This document shows, one piece after another, positions 1-7,661 of a DNA stretch of 49,533 nucleotides. Made by a program: the position numbers and the translations under genes. Each line of letters begins with the position of its first letter. Positions within the stretch are counted from its first letter, which is position 1. The DNA is from Beijerinckiaceae bacterium (lineage in GTDB: Bacteria > Pseudomonadota > Alphaproteobacteria > Rhizobiales > Beijerinckiaceae): NCBI GenBank assembly GCA_004298435.1, contig SCSF01000025.1, positions 1-49,533 on the forward strand. Reading direction: 5' to 3'. The notes under the pieces are model-generated. The model was not told the DNA's origin. It worked only from the letters and a program-made list of their open reading frames with translations, and made no database searches.

Positions 1-216
1 TCCTACGCGTTCGGCATCGTCCGGAACCATCCATTCATCGACGGAAACAAGCGCGCTGCATTTGCTGCGTTCATTGTTTTCCTCGGCCTCAACGGAATTG
101 ATTTCAAAGTTCCGCCAGAAGCGGCGACAGCCAGTATTCTTGCACTAGCTGCAAGCGAGGTGGACGAGGAAACGTTCGCTCACTGGGTCAGAGACCATTT
201 GCCAACACAAAAGTGA
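1..216 (+). CDS. Doc/Fic-family toxin, 3' part
   Basis: The window opens inside this gene; the last 71 codons are present and end in TGA. The signature HPFIDGNKR is at visible residues 10-18, matching the Fic/Doc active-site motif HxFx(D/E)GNxxR. The phosphate-binding anion hole and the catalytic His are therefore intact. Known Doc-type toxins phosphorylate EF-Tu, while Fic enzymes usually AMPylate; which applies cannot be told from this fragment. The antitoxin (Phd-like) would lie upstream, outside the window. The short C-terminus after the motif fits the compact death-on-curing subfamily. An unrelated kinase-like gene follows downstream. Confidence 0.85.
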   Translation, partial: SYAFGIVRNHPFIDGNKRAAFAAFIVFLGLNGIDFKVPPEAATASILALAASEVDEETFAHWVRDHLPTQK

Positions 217-344
217 TGGTTCAGCGGGCGGGACACTCGCATTGCCCCATTGTCATTTCCCAATCCAAAGAACTGGAAATGCCATCGAGCTATTCGACTC
301 CTATATTGGGTGCAGTCCACCCGCGAGATCACAAAGCACAACCC

Positions 345-1703
345 ATGAATGATGAATCCGATCGCTTTTCCGCTCGCGCCGCGCGGCATCTGCGCGTCGG
401 CGCTCATGTCGGCGGGGCGGCGGCGCGCATAGCGGGCGCGCGGCTTTTCGGCGGTCCGTTGAATGATGCCCAAAGCGCCGCGGCTCTCGCTCAGGCGCTT
501 GGCCGCCTGAAAGGCCCCCTGATGAAGGTCGCGCAGATGCTTGCGACCATCCCGGACGCCCTGCCGCCCGAATATGCCGAGAACCTGGCGAAGCTACAGG
601 CGCAAGCGCCGCCCATGGGTGCGGCTTTCGTCAAGCGGCGCATGCAGGCGGAACTTGGTCCGGACTGGCGGGCGCGCTTCGCCGCCTTCGATCTCACACC
701 CTCAGCCGCGGCCTCGCTCGGACAGGTGCATCGGGCGCAAGCGAAGGATGGGACCGACCTCGCGGTCAAGCTGCAATATCCGGACATGGCCTCTGCGGTC
801 GAAGCCGACCTCAAACAGCTCAATCTGATTATGACCCTGCACCGGCGGCTGCGCCCGATGATCGACACAAGCGAGATCGTCAAGGAAATCGCGGCGCGGC
901 TGCGCGAGGAGCTCGATTATCGCCGCGAGGCGCGCCATGCCGCGCTTTATGCCGGGATTCTCCGGCCCTATGGGAATATCCATGTGCCGCGGGTCGCGAC
1001 GGACCTCTCGACCGCGCGCCTTCTCTCCATGGAATGGCTTGAGGGAAAACCGTTGCGCGCCTCATTCTCGGCCAGCGAAGCCGAGCGCGCCACGATTGGA
1101 GCTGCGCTGTTCAGGGCCTGGTGGATTCCCTTCAGCCATTACGGCGTCATCCATGGCGACCCGCACCTCGGCAATTATTCGGTGTTCGGCGGCAAGGAGG
1201 GCGCGGAAGGCATCAACCTCTTCGACTACGGCTGCATCCGCATCTTTCCGCCGCGCTTCGTCGCCGGCGTGGTCGAACTCTACGAGGGGCTGCGCCATAA
1301 GGATCAGGCGCGCATCGTCCACGCTTATGAAAGCTGGGGTTTTCGCGGCCTGCCGAAAGAGGCCATCGAAGCCCTGAACATCTGGGCGCGCTTCATCTAC
1401 GGGCCTTTGCTCGATGACCGCACCCGCACCATCGCAGATGGCGTCGCGCCCGGGCTTTATGGGCGACGCGAGGCTTTTGCGGTGCATAGCGCGTTGCGCG
1501 CCCACGGTCCGATTACTGTGCCGCGTGAGTTCGTCTTCATGGACCGGGCGGCCATCGGTCTTGGCGCCGCTTTCCTGCATCTTGGTGCAAAGCTCAACTT
1601 CTATCGGCTTTTCAATGAGGCTATTGCCGAATTCGAGGTTGAGGCACTGGCGACGCGCCAATCCGCTGCGCTTGCGGCAGTTGGCCTTTCCAACGCGCCG
1701 TGA
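345..1703 (+). CDS. ABC1/AarF/UbiB-family atypical kinase
   Basis: A 452-residue protein of the ABC1 (UbiB/ADCK) protein-kinase-like family, members of which support ubiquinone biosynthesis or lipid handling at the membrane. Visible motifs: KVAQ in the N-terminal extension where the family normally has KxGQ, the Ala-rich nucleotide loop ending SLGQVHRA, the invariant lysine in LAVKLQYP, the catalytic loop HGDPHLGNY, and FDYGC in place of DFG. The frame is open from 213, but homology-like sequence begins near 345 (MNDESDRFSARAARHL), so this start was chosen. It has no strong Shine-Dalgarno. It lies upstream of the oxidase subunit IV and the transhydrogenase genes, a respiratory context that fits quinone metabolism, although no substrate can be named. 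Confidence 0.85.
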   Translation: MNDESDRFSARAARHLRVGAHVGGAAARIAGARLFGGPLNDAQSAAALAQALGRLKGPLMKVAQMLATIPDALPPEYAENLAKLQAQAPPMGAAFVKRRMQAELGPDWRARFAAFDLTPSAAASLGQVHRAQAKDGTDLAVKLQYPDMASAVEADLKQLNLIMTLHRRLRPMIDTSEIVKEIAARLREELDYRREARHAALYAGILRPYGNIHVPRVATDLSTARLLSMEWLEGKPLRASFSASEAERATIGAALFRAWWIPFSHYGVIHGDPHLGNYSVFGGKEGAEGINLFDYGCIRIFPPRFVAGVVELYEGLRHKDQARIVHAYESWGFRGLPKEAIEALNIWARFIYGPLLDDRTRTIADGVAPGLYGRREAFAVHSALRAHGPITVPREFVFMDRAAIGLGAAFLHLGAKLNFYRLFNEAIAEFEVEALATRQSAALAAVGLSNAP

Positions 1704-1779
1704 AAGTATCCGCGCATCCTTGAAAAGCCTGAAAAAGCTTCTGGTATACAAAATATTTTACCTGGAGCGGCGTCTCCCT

Positions 1780-1840
1780 CTTGACGCCGGGCGACGATCG
1801 CGGTTTGAACGCACACGCCGGGGTCAAGCTATTTTTCAGC
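1780..1840 (+). terminator. Long-loop hairpin after the ABC1 kinase gene
   Basis: CTTGACGCCGG at 1780-1790 can pair with CCGGGGTCAAG at 1818-1828 (one mismatch), enclosing a 27-nt loop. It is followed by a T5 run at 1832-1836. It sits between the kinase gene and the oxidase subunit IV gene and could end the kinase transcript. The long loop makes an efficient intrinsic terminator doubtful. Confidence 0.3.
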
Positions 1841-1868
1841 TCTAATGGGCGCCGGACAGGAGGAATGA

Positions 1869-2021
1869 ATGGCAGAACATAAGGTCGCCATGGCCGGAGG
1901 CCATCCGGATATGGATTATGCGGAGCACGAGAAGACCTACAAGTTCTTCACCAGCCTCGTGAAATATGGAACGGCCAGCGTCATCCTGCTTATCATCATC
2001 CTCGCTTTCGCCACGCTCTGA
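1869..2021 (+). CDS. aa3-type cytochrome c oxidase subunit IV
   Basis: A 50-residue peptide, too short for most ORF filters. The N-terminal half is polar and His-rich (MAEHKVAMAGGHPDMDYAEH), followed by a short linker and one C-terminal membrane helix at about residues 35-50. This matches the small subunit IV of alphaproteobacterial aa3-type cytochrome c oxidases, a single-helix accessory of the proton-pumping complex. An AGGAGG at 1858-1863 precedes the ATG at 1869 with good spacing. The overlapping ATG at 1865 runs into an early stop and was rejected. The gene lies between the ABC1 kinase and pntAA. The catalytic oxidase subunits are not in the window. Confidence 0.85.
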   Translation: MAEHKVAMAGGHPDMDYAEHEKTYKFFTSLVKYGTASVILLIIILAFATL

Positions 2022-2264
2022 GAGCTCCGGGCCAAAGCAAAGCTGCTTTTTGCTCGCCGCACAAAGCGTCAACCGCGTTTCTGCGATCGGAGACGAGAAG
2101 GTTTCGTTGTGCCTTTGCGCATCGGAAATGCCGATGCTGCGACCTTCACTTTCAAATCGCTTTTGAACCGCGCGGTGCCACACAGTCGGTTCTTAAATCA
2201 CCGGCGCGCCTCGCCGAGGCTCGCCTGACCCTTTGACCCTCTGCCCCAATTTTCGGAGATGCTC

Positions 2265-3404
2265 ATGCGTATCGCCGTGCCGGCCGAAACCGATCCCGGT
2301 GAAGCGCGCGTCGCTGCAACCCCTGAGACGGTGAAGAAATATCTCGCGCTCGGAGCGCAGGTCGCCGTGCAATCGCAGGCCGGCGCCAAGTCGGGCATTC
2401 CCGATGCCGATTATGTCGCCGCGGGCGCCGTAATCGCCGAGGATGCGATGAGCGTCGTCGCCGATGCAGACATCATCCTGCGGGTCCGCCGCCCCCATCC
2501 CAAAAGCCTTGCCGGAGCCAAGCGCGGCGCCGTCGTACTGGCGATCGCCGATCCTTACGATCAGGCCGAAGCCTTGCAGCACGTCGCGGAAACCGGCGTT
2601 CTCCTGTTCGCAATGGAGCTGATGCCACGCATCACCCGCGCCCAGGTCATGGACGTTCTGTCGAGCCAGGCCAATCTCGCCGGCTACCGCGCTGTCATCG
2701 ATGCGGCAGCCGAATTCGGCCGTGCATTTCCGATGATGATGACGGCGGCGGGCACCGTTCCGGCCGCCAAGCTCTTCATCATGGGTGTCGGCGTCGCCGG
2801 CCTTCAGGCCATCGCGACTGCGCGCCGGCTCGGCGCCATTGTGACGGCGACTGACGTTCGCCCCGCAACCAAAGAGCAGGTCGTATCCCTCGGCGCCAAG
2901 TTCATTGCCGTCGAGGACGACGAGTTCAAACAGGCCGAAACCGCCGGCGGCTACGCCAAGGAAATGTCGGCCGCCTATCAGGAAAAGCAGAAGGCGCTGA
3001 CGGCCTCGCATATCGCCAAGCAGGACGTCGTGATCACCACCGCGCTCATTCCTGGCCGGAAGGCGCCCGTGCTTATCACCGAAGCGATGGTCGCCTCCAT
3101 GCGTCCGGGCTCCGTGATCATCGATCTCGCCGTCGAACGCGGCGGCAATTGCGAGCTCTCAAAGCCCGGCGAAGTCGTCACCAGCGAAAATGGCGTGAAG
3201 ATTGTCGGCCATCTCAATGTTGCCGGCCGCCTCGCCGCGACCGCCTCGGCGCTTTATGCGCGCAATCTTTTCGCATTCGCCGAAACCCTGATCGACAAAT
3301 CCGCCAAGGCGGTGGCGATCAACTGGGACGACGAACTCGTGAAGGCGACTTTGCTGACGAAGGATGGCGGGCTCGCCCATCCGAATTTCCAGACTGCCGC
3401 CTGA
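2265..3404 (+). CDS. pntAA: NAD(P) transhydrogenase subunit alpha part 1
   Basis: A 379-residue soluble domain I of the proton-translocating transhydrogenase, which binds NAD(H) and exchanges hydride with NADP(H) on PntB while protons cross the membrane. The N-terminus (MRIAVPAETDPGEARVAATP) is the alanine dehydrogenase/PNT N-domain. Around residues 121-140, PRITRAQVMDVLSSQANLAG is the family signature, and the Rossmann loop GVGVAG is at 174-179. There are no membrane helices, because in this lineage the alpha subunit is split and the helices lie in PntAB. ATG 2265 is preferred over the in-frame ATG at 2259 because GGAG directly abuts 2259 but is 6 nt from 2265. It is first in the operon pntAA-pntAB-pntB. 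Confidence 0.95.
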   Translation: MRIAVPAETDPGEARVAATPETVKKYLALGAQVAVQSQAGAKSGIPDADYVAAGAVIAEDAMSVVADADIILRVRRPHPKSLAGAKRGAVVLAIADPYDQAEALQHVAETGVLLFAMELMPRITRAQVMDVLSSQANLAGYRAVIDAAAEFGRAFPMMMTAAGTVPAAKLFIMGVGVAGLQAIATARRLGAIVTATDVRPATKEQVVSLGAKFIAVEDDEFKQAETAGGYAKEMSAAYQEKQKALTASHIAKQDVVITTALIPGRKAPVLITEAMVASMRPGSVIIDLAVERGGNCELSKPGEVVTSENGVKIVGHLNVAGRLAATASALYARNLFAFAETLIDKSAKAVAINWDDELVKATLLTKDGGLAHPNFQTAA

Positions 3405-3442
3405 TCGGCAGGCATTCGATCCGCTCGGGATAGGGGAAAAAG

Positions 3443-3886
3443 ATGACCTATGTAAGCCCGCAACAGCTTATCGACAAAGCCAATGCGGCGGCGGAGGCGG
3501 CACATCAGTCCGCCCATGCAGCTCAGGCTTATGCCGATCAGGTCGCACATGGATTGGCTGGCGCAGTACACGTCGCGACTGGCGGCGCGATTGATCCGTT
3601 CGTCTTCCGGCTGGCGATTTTCGCCCTCGCGGTTTTCGTCGGCTATTATGTGGTCTGGTCGGTCACGCCAGCGCTGCACACGCCGCTGATGTCCGTGACG
3701 AACGCGATCTCTTCGGTGATCGTCGTCGGCGCGCTTCTTTCGGTCGGCGTCCATCTTTCGGCCGGCAGCGGATCCATTCTCGCGCGCATCTTCGGGTTCA
3801 TCGCGCTGATCCTCGCCTCCGTCAATATATTCGGCGGCTTCCTCGTCACCGAGCGCATGCTCGCAATGTACAAGAAGAAGGGCTGA
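3443..3886 (+). CDS. pntAB: NAD(P) transhydrogenase subunit alpha part 2
   Basis: A 147-residue membrane part of the split alpha subunit. About 50 Ala/His-rich residues precede the conserved start of membrane domain II ([20 protein letters not shown]). Three or four hydrophobic helices follow, including [20 protein letters not shown], whose P/S-x-T-N-A-I-S-S motif is characteristic of the family. It pairs with PntB to form the proton channel. The N-terminal extension of about 50 residues, with alternating Ala, Gln and His, is longer than in many relatives and may be a coiled or amphipathic segment. It starts 38 nt after pntAA and ends 4 nt before pntB, so the three are almost certainly co-transcribed. 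Confidence 0.95.
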   Translation: MTYVSPQQLIDKANAAAEAAHQSAHAAQAYADQVAHGLAGAVHVATGGAIDPFVFRLAIFALAVFVGYYVVWSVTPALHTPLMSVTNAISSVIVVGALLSVGVHLSAGSGSILARIFGFIALILASVNIFGGFLVTERMLAMYKKKG

Positions 3887-3890
3887 GCCG

Positions 3891-5288
3891 ATGAGTGCCA
3901 ATTTTGCGGCGCTGATTTATCTCGTCGCCGGTATTCTCTTTATTCTCTCGCTCCGCGGGCTGTCCTCCCCTGCAACGTCGCGGAAGGGGAATCTGTTCGG
4001 CATAGCCGGCATGGCAATCGCCATCGTGACGACGCTCGCCTTCCAGCCGCCCGCCAGCCTAGGGGCCTGGCTTCTGGTCATCCTCGGCATCGCGATTGGC
4101 GGCAGCATCGGAGTCTGGCGCGCCAAGACCGTACAAATGACGGCCATGCCGCAACTGGTCGCTTCCTTCCATGCGCTCGTCGGCCTTGCAGCGGTCTTTG
4201 TGGCGGCAGGCGCGCGCTACGCGCCGTCGGCCTTCGGCATCGGCGTTCCGGGCGCTATTCATCGCCAAAGCCTCATCGAAATGTCGATCGGCGTCGCCAT
4301 CGGCGCAATCACATTCACCGGCTCGATCATCGCCTATCTGAAACTCGACGGGCGCATGTCCGGCAAACCGATCCTGCTGCCGCAACGCCACCTCATCAAC
4401 GGCGGCCTTGCGCTTCTGCTGGTTCTGCTGATCGTTCTTTTCGTCATTACCCAGAGCGCGGTTCTCTTCTGGCTGATCGCCTTCGGAGCCTTCGCTCTTG
4501 GCATCCTCATCATCATTCCGATCGGCGGCGCGGATATGCCGGTCGTCGTTTCGATGCTGAATTCCTACTCGGGCTGGGCGGCGGCCGGCATCGGCTTCAC
4601 GCTCGGCAATCTCGCGCTCATCATCACCGGCGCGCTGGTCGGTTCGTCCGGCGCCATCCTCTCCTACATCATGTGCAAGGGGATGAACCGGTCGTTTATT
4701 TCGGTCATCCTCGGCGGCTTCGGCGGTGAAACAGCCGTGGCTGGCGGAAAGGTCGAGACACGGCCAGTCAAGCAGGGCTCGGCGGACGATGCGGCCTTCA
4801 TCATGGAGAATGCGGAGAAGGTCATCATCGTGCCTGGCTATGGCATGGCGGTGGCGCAGGCCCAGCACGCCTTGCGCGAAATGGCGGATCAGTTGAAGGC
4901 CAGAGGCGTCGATGTCAAATATGCGATCCATCCGGTCGCCGGCCGCATGCCCGGCCACATGAACGTCCTGCTTGCGGAAGCCAACGTCCCCTATGACGAA
5001 GTTTTCGAACTCGAAGACATCAATGCGGAATTCGCGCAGGCCGATGTCGCCTTCGTCATCGGCGCCAACGACGTGACCAATCCTTCCGCGAAAACGGACA
5101 AGAGCTCGCCGATCTACGGCATGCCCATTCTCGATGTCGAGAAAGCCAAGACGGTTCTCTTTATCAAGCGCGGCATGGGATCGGGCTATGCCGGAGTGGA
5201 GAACGAACTTTTCTTCAGGCCCAATACGATGATGCTCTTCGGCGACGCCAAGAAGATGGTCGAAAGCATCCTGAAAGCGTTCGACTAG
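3891..5288 (+). CDS. pntB: NAD(P) transhydrogenase subunit beta
   Basis: A 465-residue subunit with about nine N-terminal membrane helices (residues 1-270) and a C-terminal NADP(H)-binding domain III. Domain III shows the modified Rossmann motif GYGMAVAQAQ, then GANDVTNP and KRGMGSGYAGVENELF, which are NADP-binding signatures. Length and motifs are typical for PntB. It completes the pntAA-pntAB-pntB operon: the heteromeric enzyme uses the proton motive force to reduce NADP+ with NADH. Its ATG lies 4 nt after the pntAB stop. A strong intrinsic terminator follows 24 nt after the stop codon. Confidence 0.96.
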   Translation: MSANFAALIYLVAGILFILSLRGLSSPATSRKGNLFGIAGMAIAIVTTLAFQPPASLGAWLLVILGIAIGGSIGVWRAKTVQMTAMPQLVASFHALVGLAAVFVAAGARYAPSAFGIGVPGAIHRQSLIEMSIGVAIGAITFTGSIIAYLKLDGRMSGKPILLPQRHLINGGLALLLVLLIVLFVITQSAVLFWLIAFGAFALGILIIIPIGGADMPVVVSMLNSYSGWAAAGIGFTLGNLALIITGALVGSSGAILSYIMCKGMNRSFISVILGGFGGETAVAGGKVETRPVKQGSADDAAFIMENAEKVIIVPGYGMAVAQAQHALREMADQLKARGVDVKYAIHPVAGRMPGHMNVLLAEANVPYDEVFELEDINAEFAQADVAFVIGANDVTNPSAKTDKSSPIYGMPILDVEKAKTVLFIKRGMGSGYAGVENELFFRPNTMMLFGDAKKMVESILKAFD

Positions 5289-5312
5289 AACGTTTTCACT
5301 TCGAGCAAAATC

Positions 5313-5353
5313 AAACCGTGGTTCTGACGTCATCAGAACCACGGTTTTTTTTC
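5313..5353 (+). terminator. Intrinsic terminator of the pnt operon
   Basis: A perfect 15-bp stem: AAACCGTGGTTCTGA at 5313-5327 pairs with 5333-5347 across a 5-nt loop. The loop region reads TGACGTCA, itself a palindrome. The descending arm runs into a T8 tract ending at 5352. Stem, loop and T tract all fit a rho-independent terminator for pntB. Confidence 0.93.
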
Positions 5354-5502
5354 GATAATCTGAAGCAGCAGAAACGCATTCTTGCGGCTCCGGAGTCGGG
5401 AGTCCGCTTCCGTCTTCGTTGACGATGATGGCGCGACCCCGACGATGTCCGGCAAGTAAAAGCAGATCAGTCTTTGGAAATGCTGCGGGCTATTGCCGCC
5501 GC

Positions 5503-5619
5503 GTCATTGCGAGGAGCACCGCGCAAGTTTACTCAGGCTGCGTAAACTTGCCTGCGAGCGACGAAGCAATCCAGAAGAGTTAGAATGGCTGGATTGCTTC
5601 GCCTTCGGCTCGCAATGAC
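5503..5619. repeat. Palindromic intergenic repeat with nested hairpin
   Basis: The outer arms GTCATTGCGAG (5503-5513) and CTCGCAATGAC (5609-5619) are perfect inverted repeats. Inner arms GAAGCAATCC (5563-5572) and GGATTGCTTC (5591-5600) also pair. This is the widespread GTCATTGCGAG/GAAGCAATCC repeat of alphaproteobacterial genomes. Within the left arm lies a second perfect palindrome, CAAGTTTAC/GTAAACTTG (5524-5532 and 5542-5550), which breaks the usual short left arm. It lies between the pnt terminator and the 3' end of the convergent TPR gene. A half copy of the same family is at 10392. Confidence 0.8.
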
Positions 5620-5634
5620 GGGAGCGCAGGCATC

Positions 5635-5680
5635 GCGTCCTCTTCAAGCGAACAGGAATCTGCTTCGCTGAAAACGCCTT
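5635..5680. repeat. CACGCGAACCGG-type intergenic repeat, diverged copy
   Basis: The sequence TCTTCAAGCGAACAGG, then CTTCGCTGAAAACGCC, matches in order the elements seen at 13051-13104 and 33089-33138 (TTCACGCGAACCGG, a variable link, then C/TTCGCTCGAAAACGC). This copy is the most diverged. Its right end reaches the stop codon of the TPR lipoprotein gene at 5679-5681. Confidence 0.5.
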
Positions 5681-6524
5681 ACGCGTGGCCCATGCGCGCG
5701 AGGCCGGCCCTGGCCAGCTTGTTGGACGGATCGAACGCGAGGGCATGCTGATAGGATTGCATCGCCTTGACGCGGTTGCCGCTGCGCTCATACGCAAGGC
5801 CGAGGCCCGCCCAAGCGTCGGCATTCTTGCCATCGACATTGAGCGCGGCGTTGAAATCCTCGATCGCCTTGGCCGGCTGGCCGATGGCTATATAGCTCTG
5901 GCCACGCGCCTGATAGGGCGCGCCTACGAAGGGATCGCGATCGATCGCATTGCTGAAATCCGTGATCGCCGCCTGTTGATTGCCTTCACGCTGCTCGATC
6001 AGACCGCGCGCATGGAAGGCCTGGGCGTTTTCCGGAACAAGACGGATCGCCTGGTCGAGATCGGCGCGCGCCGCTTCGAACTTGCCTTGCTGGCGCAGCA
6101 GATTGGCGCGTCCGATATAGGCCGGGGCATGATTGGGATTGGCTGCGATGGCGGCATTGAAATCCGCAAGCGCCGCGTCATTCTGATTCATCTGCCGATA
6201 GGCGAGCGCGCGGTTGGTCAGCGAAGCTGCGTCATTCGGCTTGAGCTTGATAGCCTGAGTGAAATCCGCCACCGCTTCCTGAAAACGGCCGATGCGGGCA
6301 TAAGCCACACCCCGCGTATTATAGGCTTCGGCGCTGTTGGGATGACTTTTGATGACTTCAGTGAGCGAATCGATGTTGGCGGAAGCTTCCTGCGGCGACT
6401 CGGTGGCCAGTTCTGCAACGCCGGTGCCGCGCGAACCAACACTGTTCATGCTCTCGCAGCCGGCGAGGCCGAACGACGCCAGGAGAACGGCAGCCATGGC
6501 GAAACCACAATGAGATCTGGCCAT
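5679..6524 (-). CDS. TPR-repeat lipoprotein
   Basis: A 281-residue protein with a lipoprotein signal peptide: basic start, hydrophobic stretch, and lipobox LAGC with the lipidated Cys at about residue 23. A short polar linker follows, then about six tandem 34-residue tetratricopeptide repeats from around residue 60 to the end. Each has the expected small and aromatic residues (for example AYNTRGVAYARIGRFQEAVA). It resembles NlpI/PilF-like outer-membrane TPR scaffolds, but no partner can be named. ATG 6524 was chosen over the GTG at 6527. The G-rich stretch just upstream is a weak ribosome binding site. Its 3' end abuts a dispersed repeat. Confidence 0.88.
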   Translation of the reverse strand: MARSHCGFAMAAVLLASFGLAGCESMNSVGSRGTGVAELATESPQEASANIDSLTEVIKSHPNSAEAYNTRGVAYARIGRFQEAVADFTQAIKLKPNDAASLTNRALAYRQMNQNDAALADFNAAIAANPNHAPAYIGRANLLRQQGKFEAARADLDQAIRLVPENAQAFHARGLIEQREGNQQAAITDFSNAIDRDPFVGAPYQARGQSYIAIGQPAKAIEDFNAALNVDGKNADAWAGLGLAYERSGNRVKAMQSYQHALAFDPSNKLARAGLARMGHA

Positions 6525-6527
6525 CAC

Positions 6528-6978
6528 AACCCCCGTCGCAATAAATCTCCGCCTGCTCCGCGGGAAGTCGCGACATCTGTTTCAGATTGCCCGACAATCG
6601 AAGCACTTCTGAATGGCGAAGCCATGATCTTTCGCCCGAGACAACTCACGCCCGCCTGAAAGCAGGCAATTTCGAGATAAACAGCAGACAGGAATCTGCG
6701 CGGCGGAACCGCCCGAACATCTCGAATATCGGCTCAAGGAGCGGCGCTACTCGTCCCGCTTCTTAGGCCCCTACAATTCGGCAAGAATGCGACGGCGCGA
6801 CGCTGGTGCAAACAATCGCGACGGGGTGACACATTCATGCCGATCCGCAACGGGCCGTTCGGCATCTCTCCGCGAAACGCGCCTGAAAGACGATGGCCCG
6901 AAAAGCGTTTCAAACTGGAGTGACAGTCAACCGATCATGCAGGCCCGGCGCATTCGCCAGGCCGGGTCGAGGCAAGAC
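6528..6978. other. Intergenic region upstream of the TPR gene and after rpsU
   Basis: There is no convincing gene in this 451-nt stretch; open frames here lack ribosome binding sites or recognisable products. It must carry the promoter of the minus-strand TPR gene. Just after rpsU (minus-strand sense), GGCC-GGCG at 6942-6950 and CGCC-GGCC at 6955-6963 form a hairpin with a CATT loop and one mismatch. Since no T tract follows, it is at best a weak or rho-assisted rpsU 3' end. Confidence 0.4.
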
Positions 6979-7218
6979 TCAGCGTGCGCCCATCATGGGC
7001 TTCGGCTTCATCGGCAGAAGCCCTTCGCGCTGCAATTTCTTGCGGGCAAGCTTGCGTGCCCGGCGAACAGCTTCCGCCTTTTCGCGGGCGCGCTTTTCGG
7101 AGGGCTTTTCATAGTGACCGCGCAGTTTCATCTCGCGGAAAATACCCTCGCGCTGCATCTTTTTCTTCAGCGCCTTGAGAGCTTGATCGACGTTATTGTC
7201 GCGAACCAGAACTTGCAC
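6979..7218 (-). CDS. rpsU: 30S ribosomal protein S21
   Basis: A 79-residue basic protein with the S21 core [20 protein letters not shown] and the C-terminal Arg/Lys/Ala helix ([20 protein letters not shown]). The frame is open much further upstream, but S21 starts at the GTG of 7216-7218. An AGGA about 7 nt upstream (in GAGGAAAGCTGC) supports this GTG start. S21 is a late-binding 30S protein near the anti-Shine-Dalgarno end of 16S rRNA. The C-terminal tail ([13 protein letters not shown]) is longer than the enterobacterial form, as usual in alphaproteobacteria. Its own promoter and a terminator-like leader hairpin lie upstream at 7283-7348. Confidence 0.95.
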   Translation of the reverse strand: MQVLVRDNNVDQALKALKKKMQREGIFREMKLRGHYEKPSEKRAREKAEAVRRARKLARKKLQREGLLPMKPKPMMGAR

Positions 7219-7282
7219 GCAGCTTTCCTCATCGTAAGTCAATCGCCGCCCAGTAGCGGCGCCGGACAGCTTGTCGGGGATC

Positions 7283-7307
7283 AAAAAAGGGGTGCCGTGA
7301 GGCACCC
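7283..7307 (-). terminator. Terminator-like hairpin at the start of the rpsU leader
   Basis: Read on the minus strand, GGGTGCC (7307-7301), loop TCAC, GGCACCC (7296-7290), one C, then T6 (7288-7283). This is a textbook intrinsic terminator shape, yet it is only 12 nt past the -10 box of the predicted rpsU promoter and about 65 nt before the rpsU start codon. It may act as an attenuator or a 5' stabilising hairpin. It could alternatively end a short transcript entering from upstream. Confidence 0.75.
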
Positions 7308-7319
7308 TTGTGGCATCGC

Positions 7320-7348
7320 CATATAGCGGAAACGGTTCAAATTGTCCA
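7320..7348 (-). promoter_or_regulatory. Predicted rpsU promoter
   Basis: On the minus strand, TGGACA (7348-7343), a 17-nt spacer, and TATATG (7325-7320) form a good vegetative promoter with the expected spacing. The predicted start is near 7313, giving a leader of about 95 nt. The leader begins with the hairpin at 7307-7283. Confidence 0.6.
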
Positions 7349-7661
7349 GCGTGACACGTCGACTTATGAGGATCCAGGGCATCCGGCGGTCCCCCAAAAT
7401 CGCCGTGGCTGTCATGCACCGCAAAGCCGGGTCTCTAGCCTTTCCAGCACTTGAAGCATGCCACCGAATCTCCATATTCTTACAGTGACCCGCCTCTTGT
7501 AGGGGTTGGCCACCCGGGCTGCAACCGGCTGATTCCAATTGAGGATTTTTCAATTGGCGTTTCCGGGCGCAATTCGGAAGATGCCCGCTGAAGAATTGGG
7601 ACGCCTTAACGGGTCCTGCGGCGGCTTTGAGACGACGGTATGAAGGCCCAAGGCTTCGTTC
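7326..7661. other. Divergent intergenic region between rpsU and hsp20
   Basis: About 300 nt beyond the rpsU promoter contain no supportable gene. The two short minus-strand open frames across it have no ribosome binding site and no recognisable product. The region must hold the hsp20 promoter, but neither a clear sigma-32 type promoter nor an RNA-thermometer (ROSE-like) hairpin over the start could be identified by eye. Confidence 0.4.

Noticed and set aside
4059-5342. A 427-codon minus-strand frame opposite pntB
   Set aside because: It is a shadow of pntB and would run through the pnt terminator.
5685-6659. A 324-codon plus-strand frame opposite the TPR lipoprotein gene
   Set aside because: It lies antisense to a gene with a clear lipobox and six TPR repeats, has no ribosome binding site, and its translation shows no known domain. 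GC-rich codon usage produces such open antisense frames.
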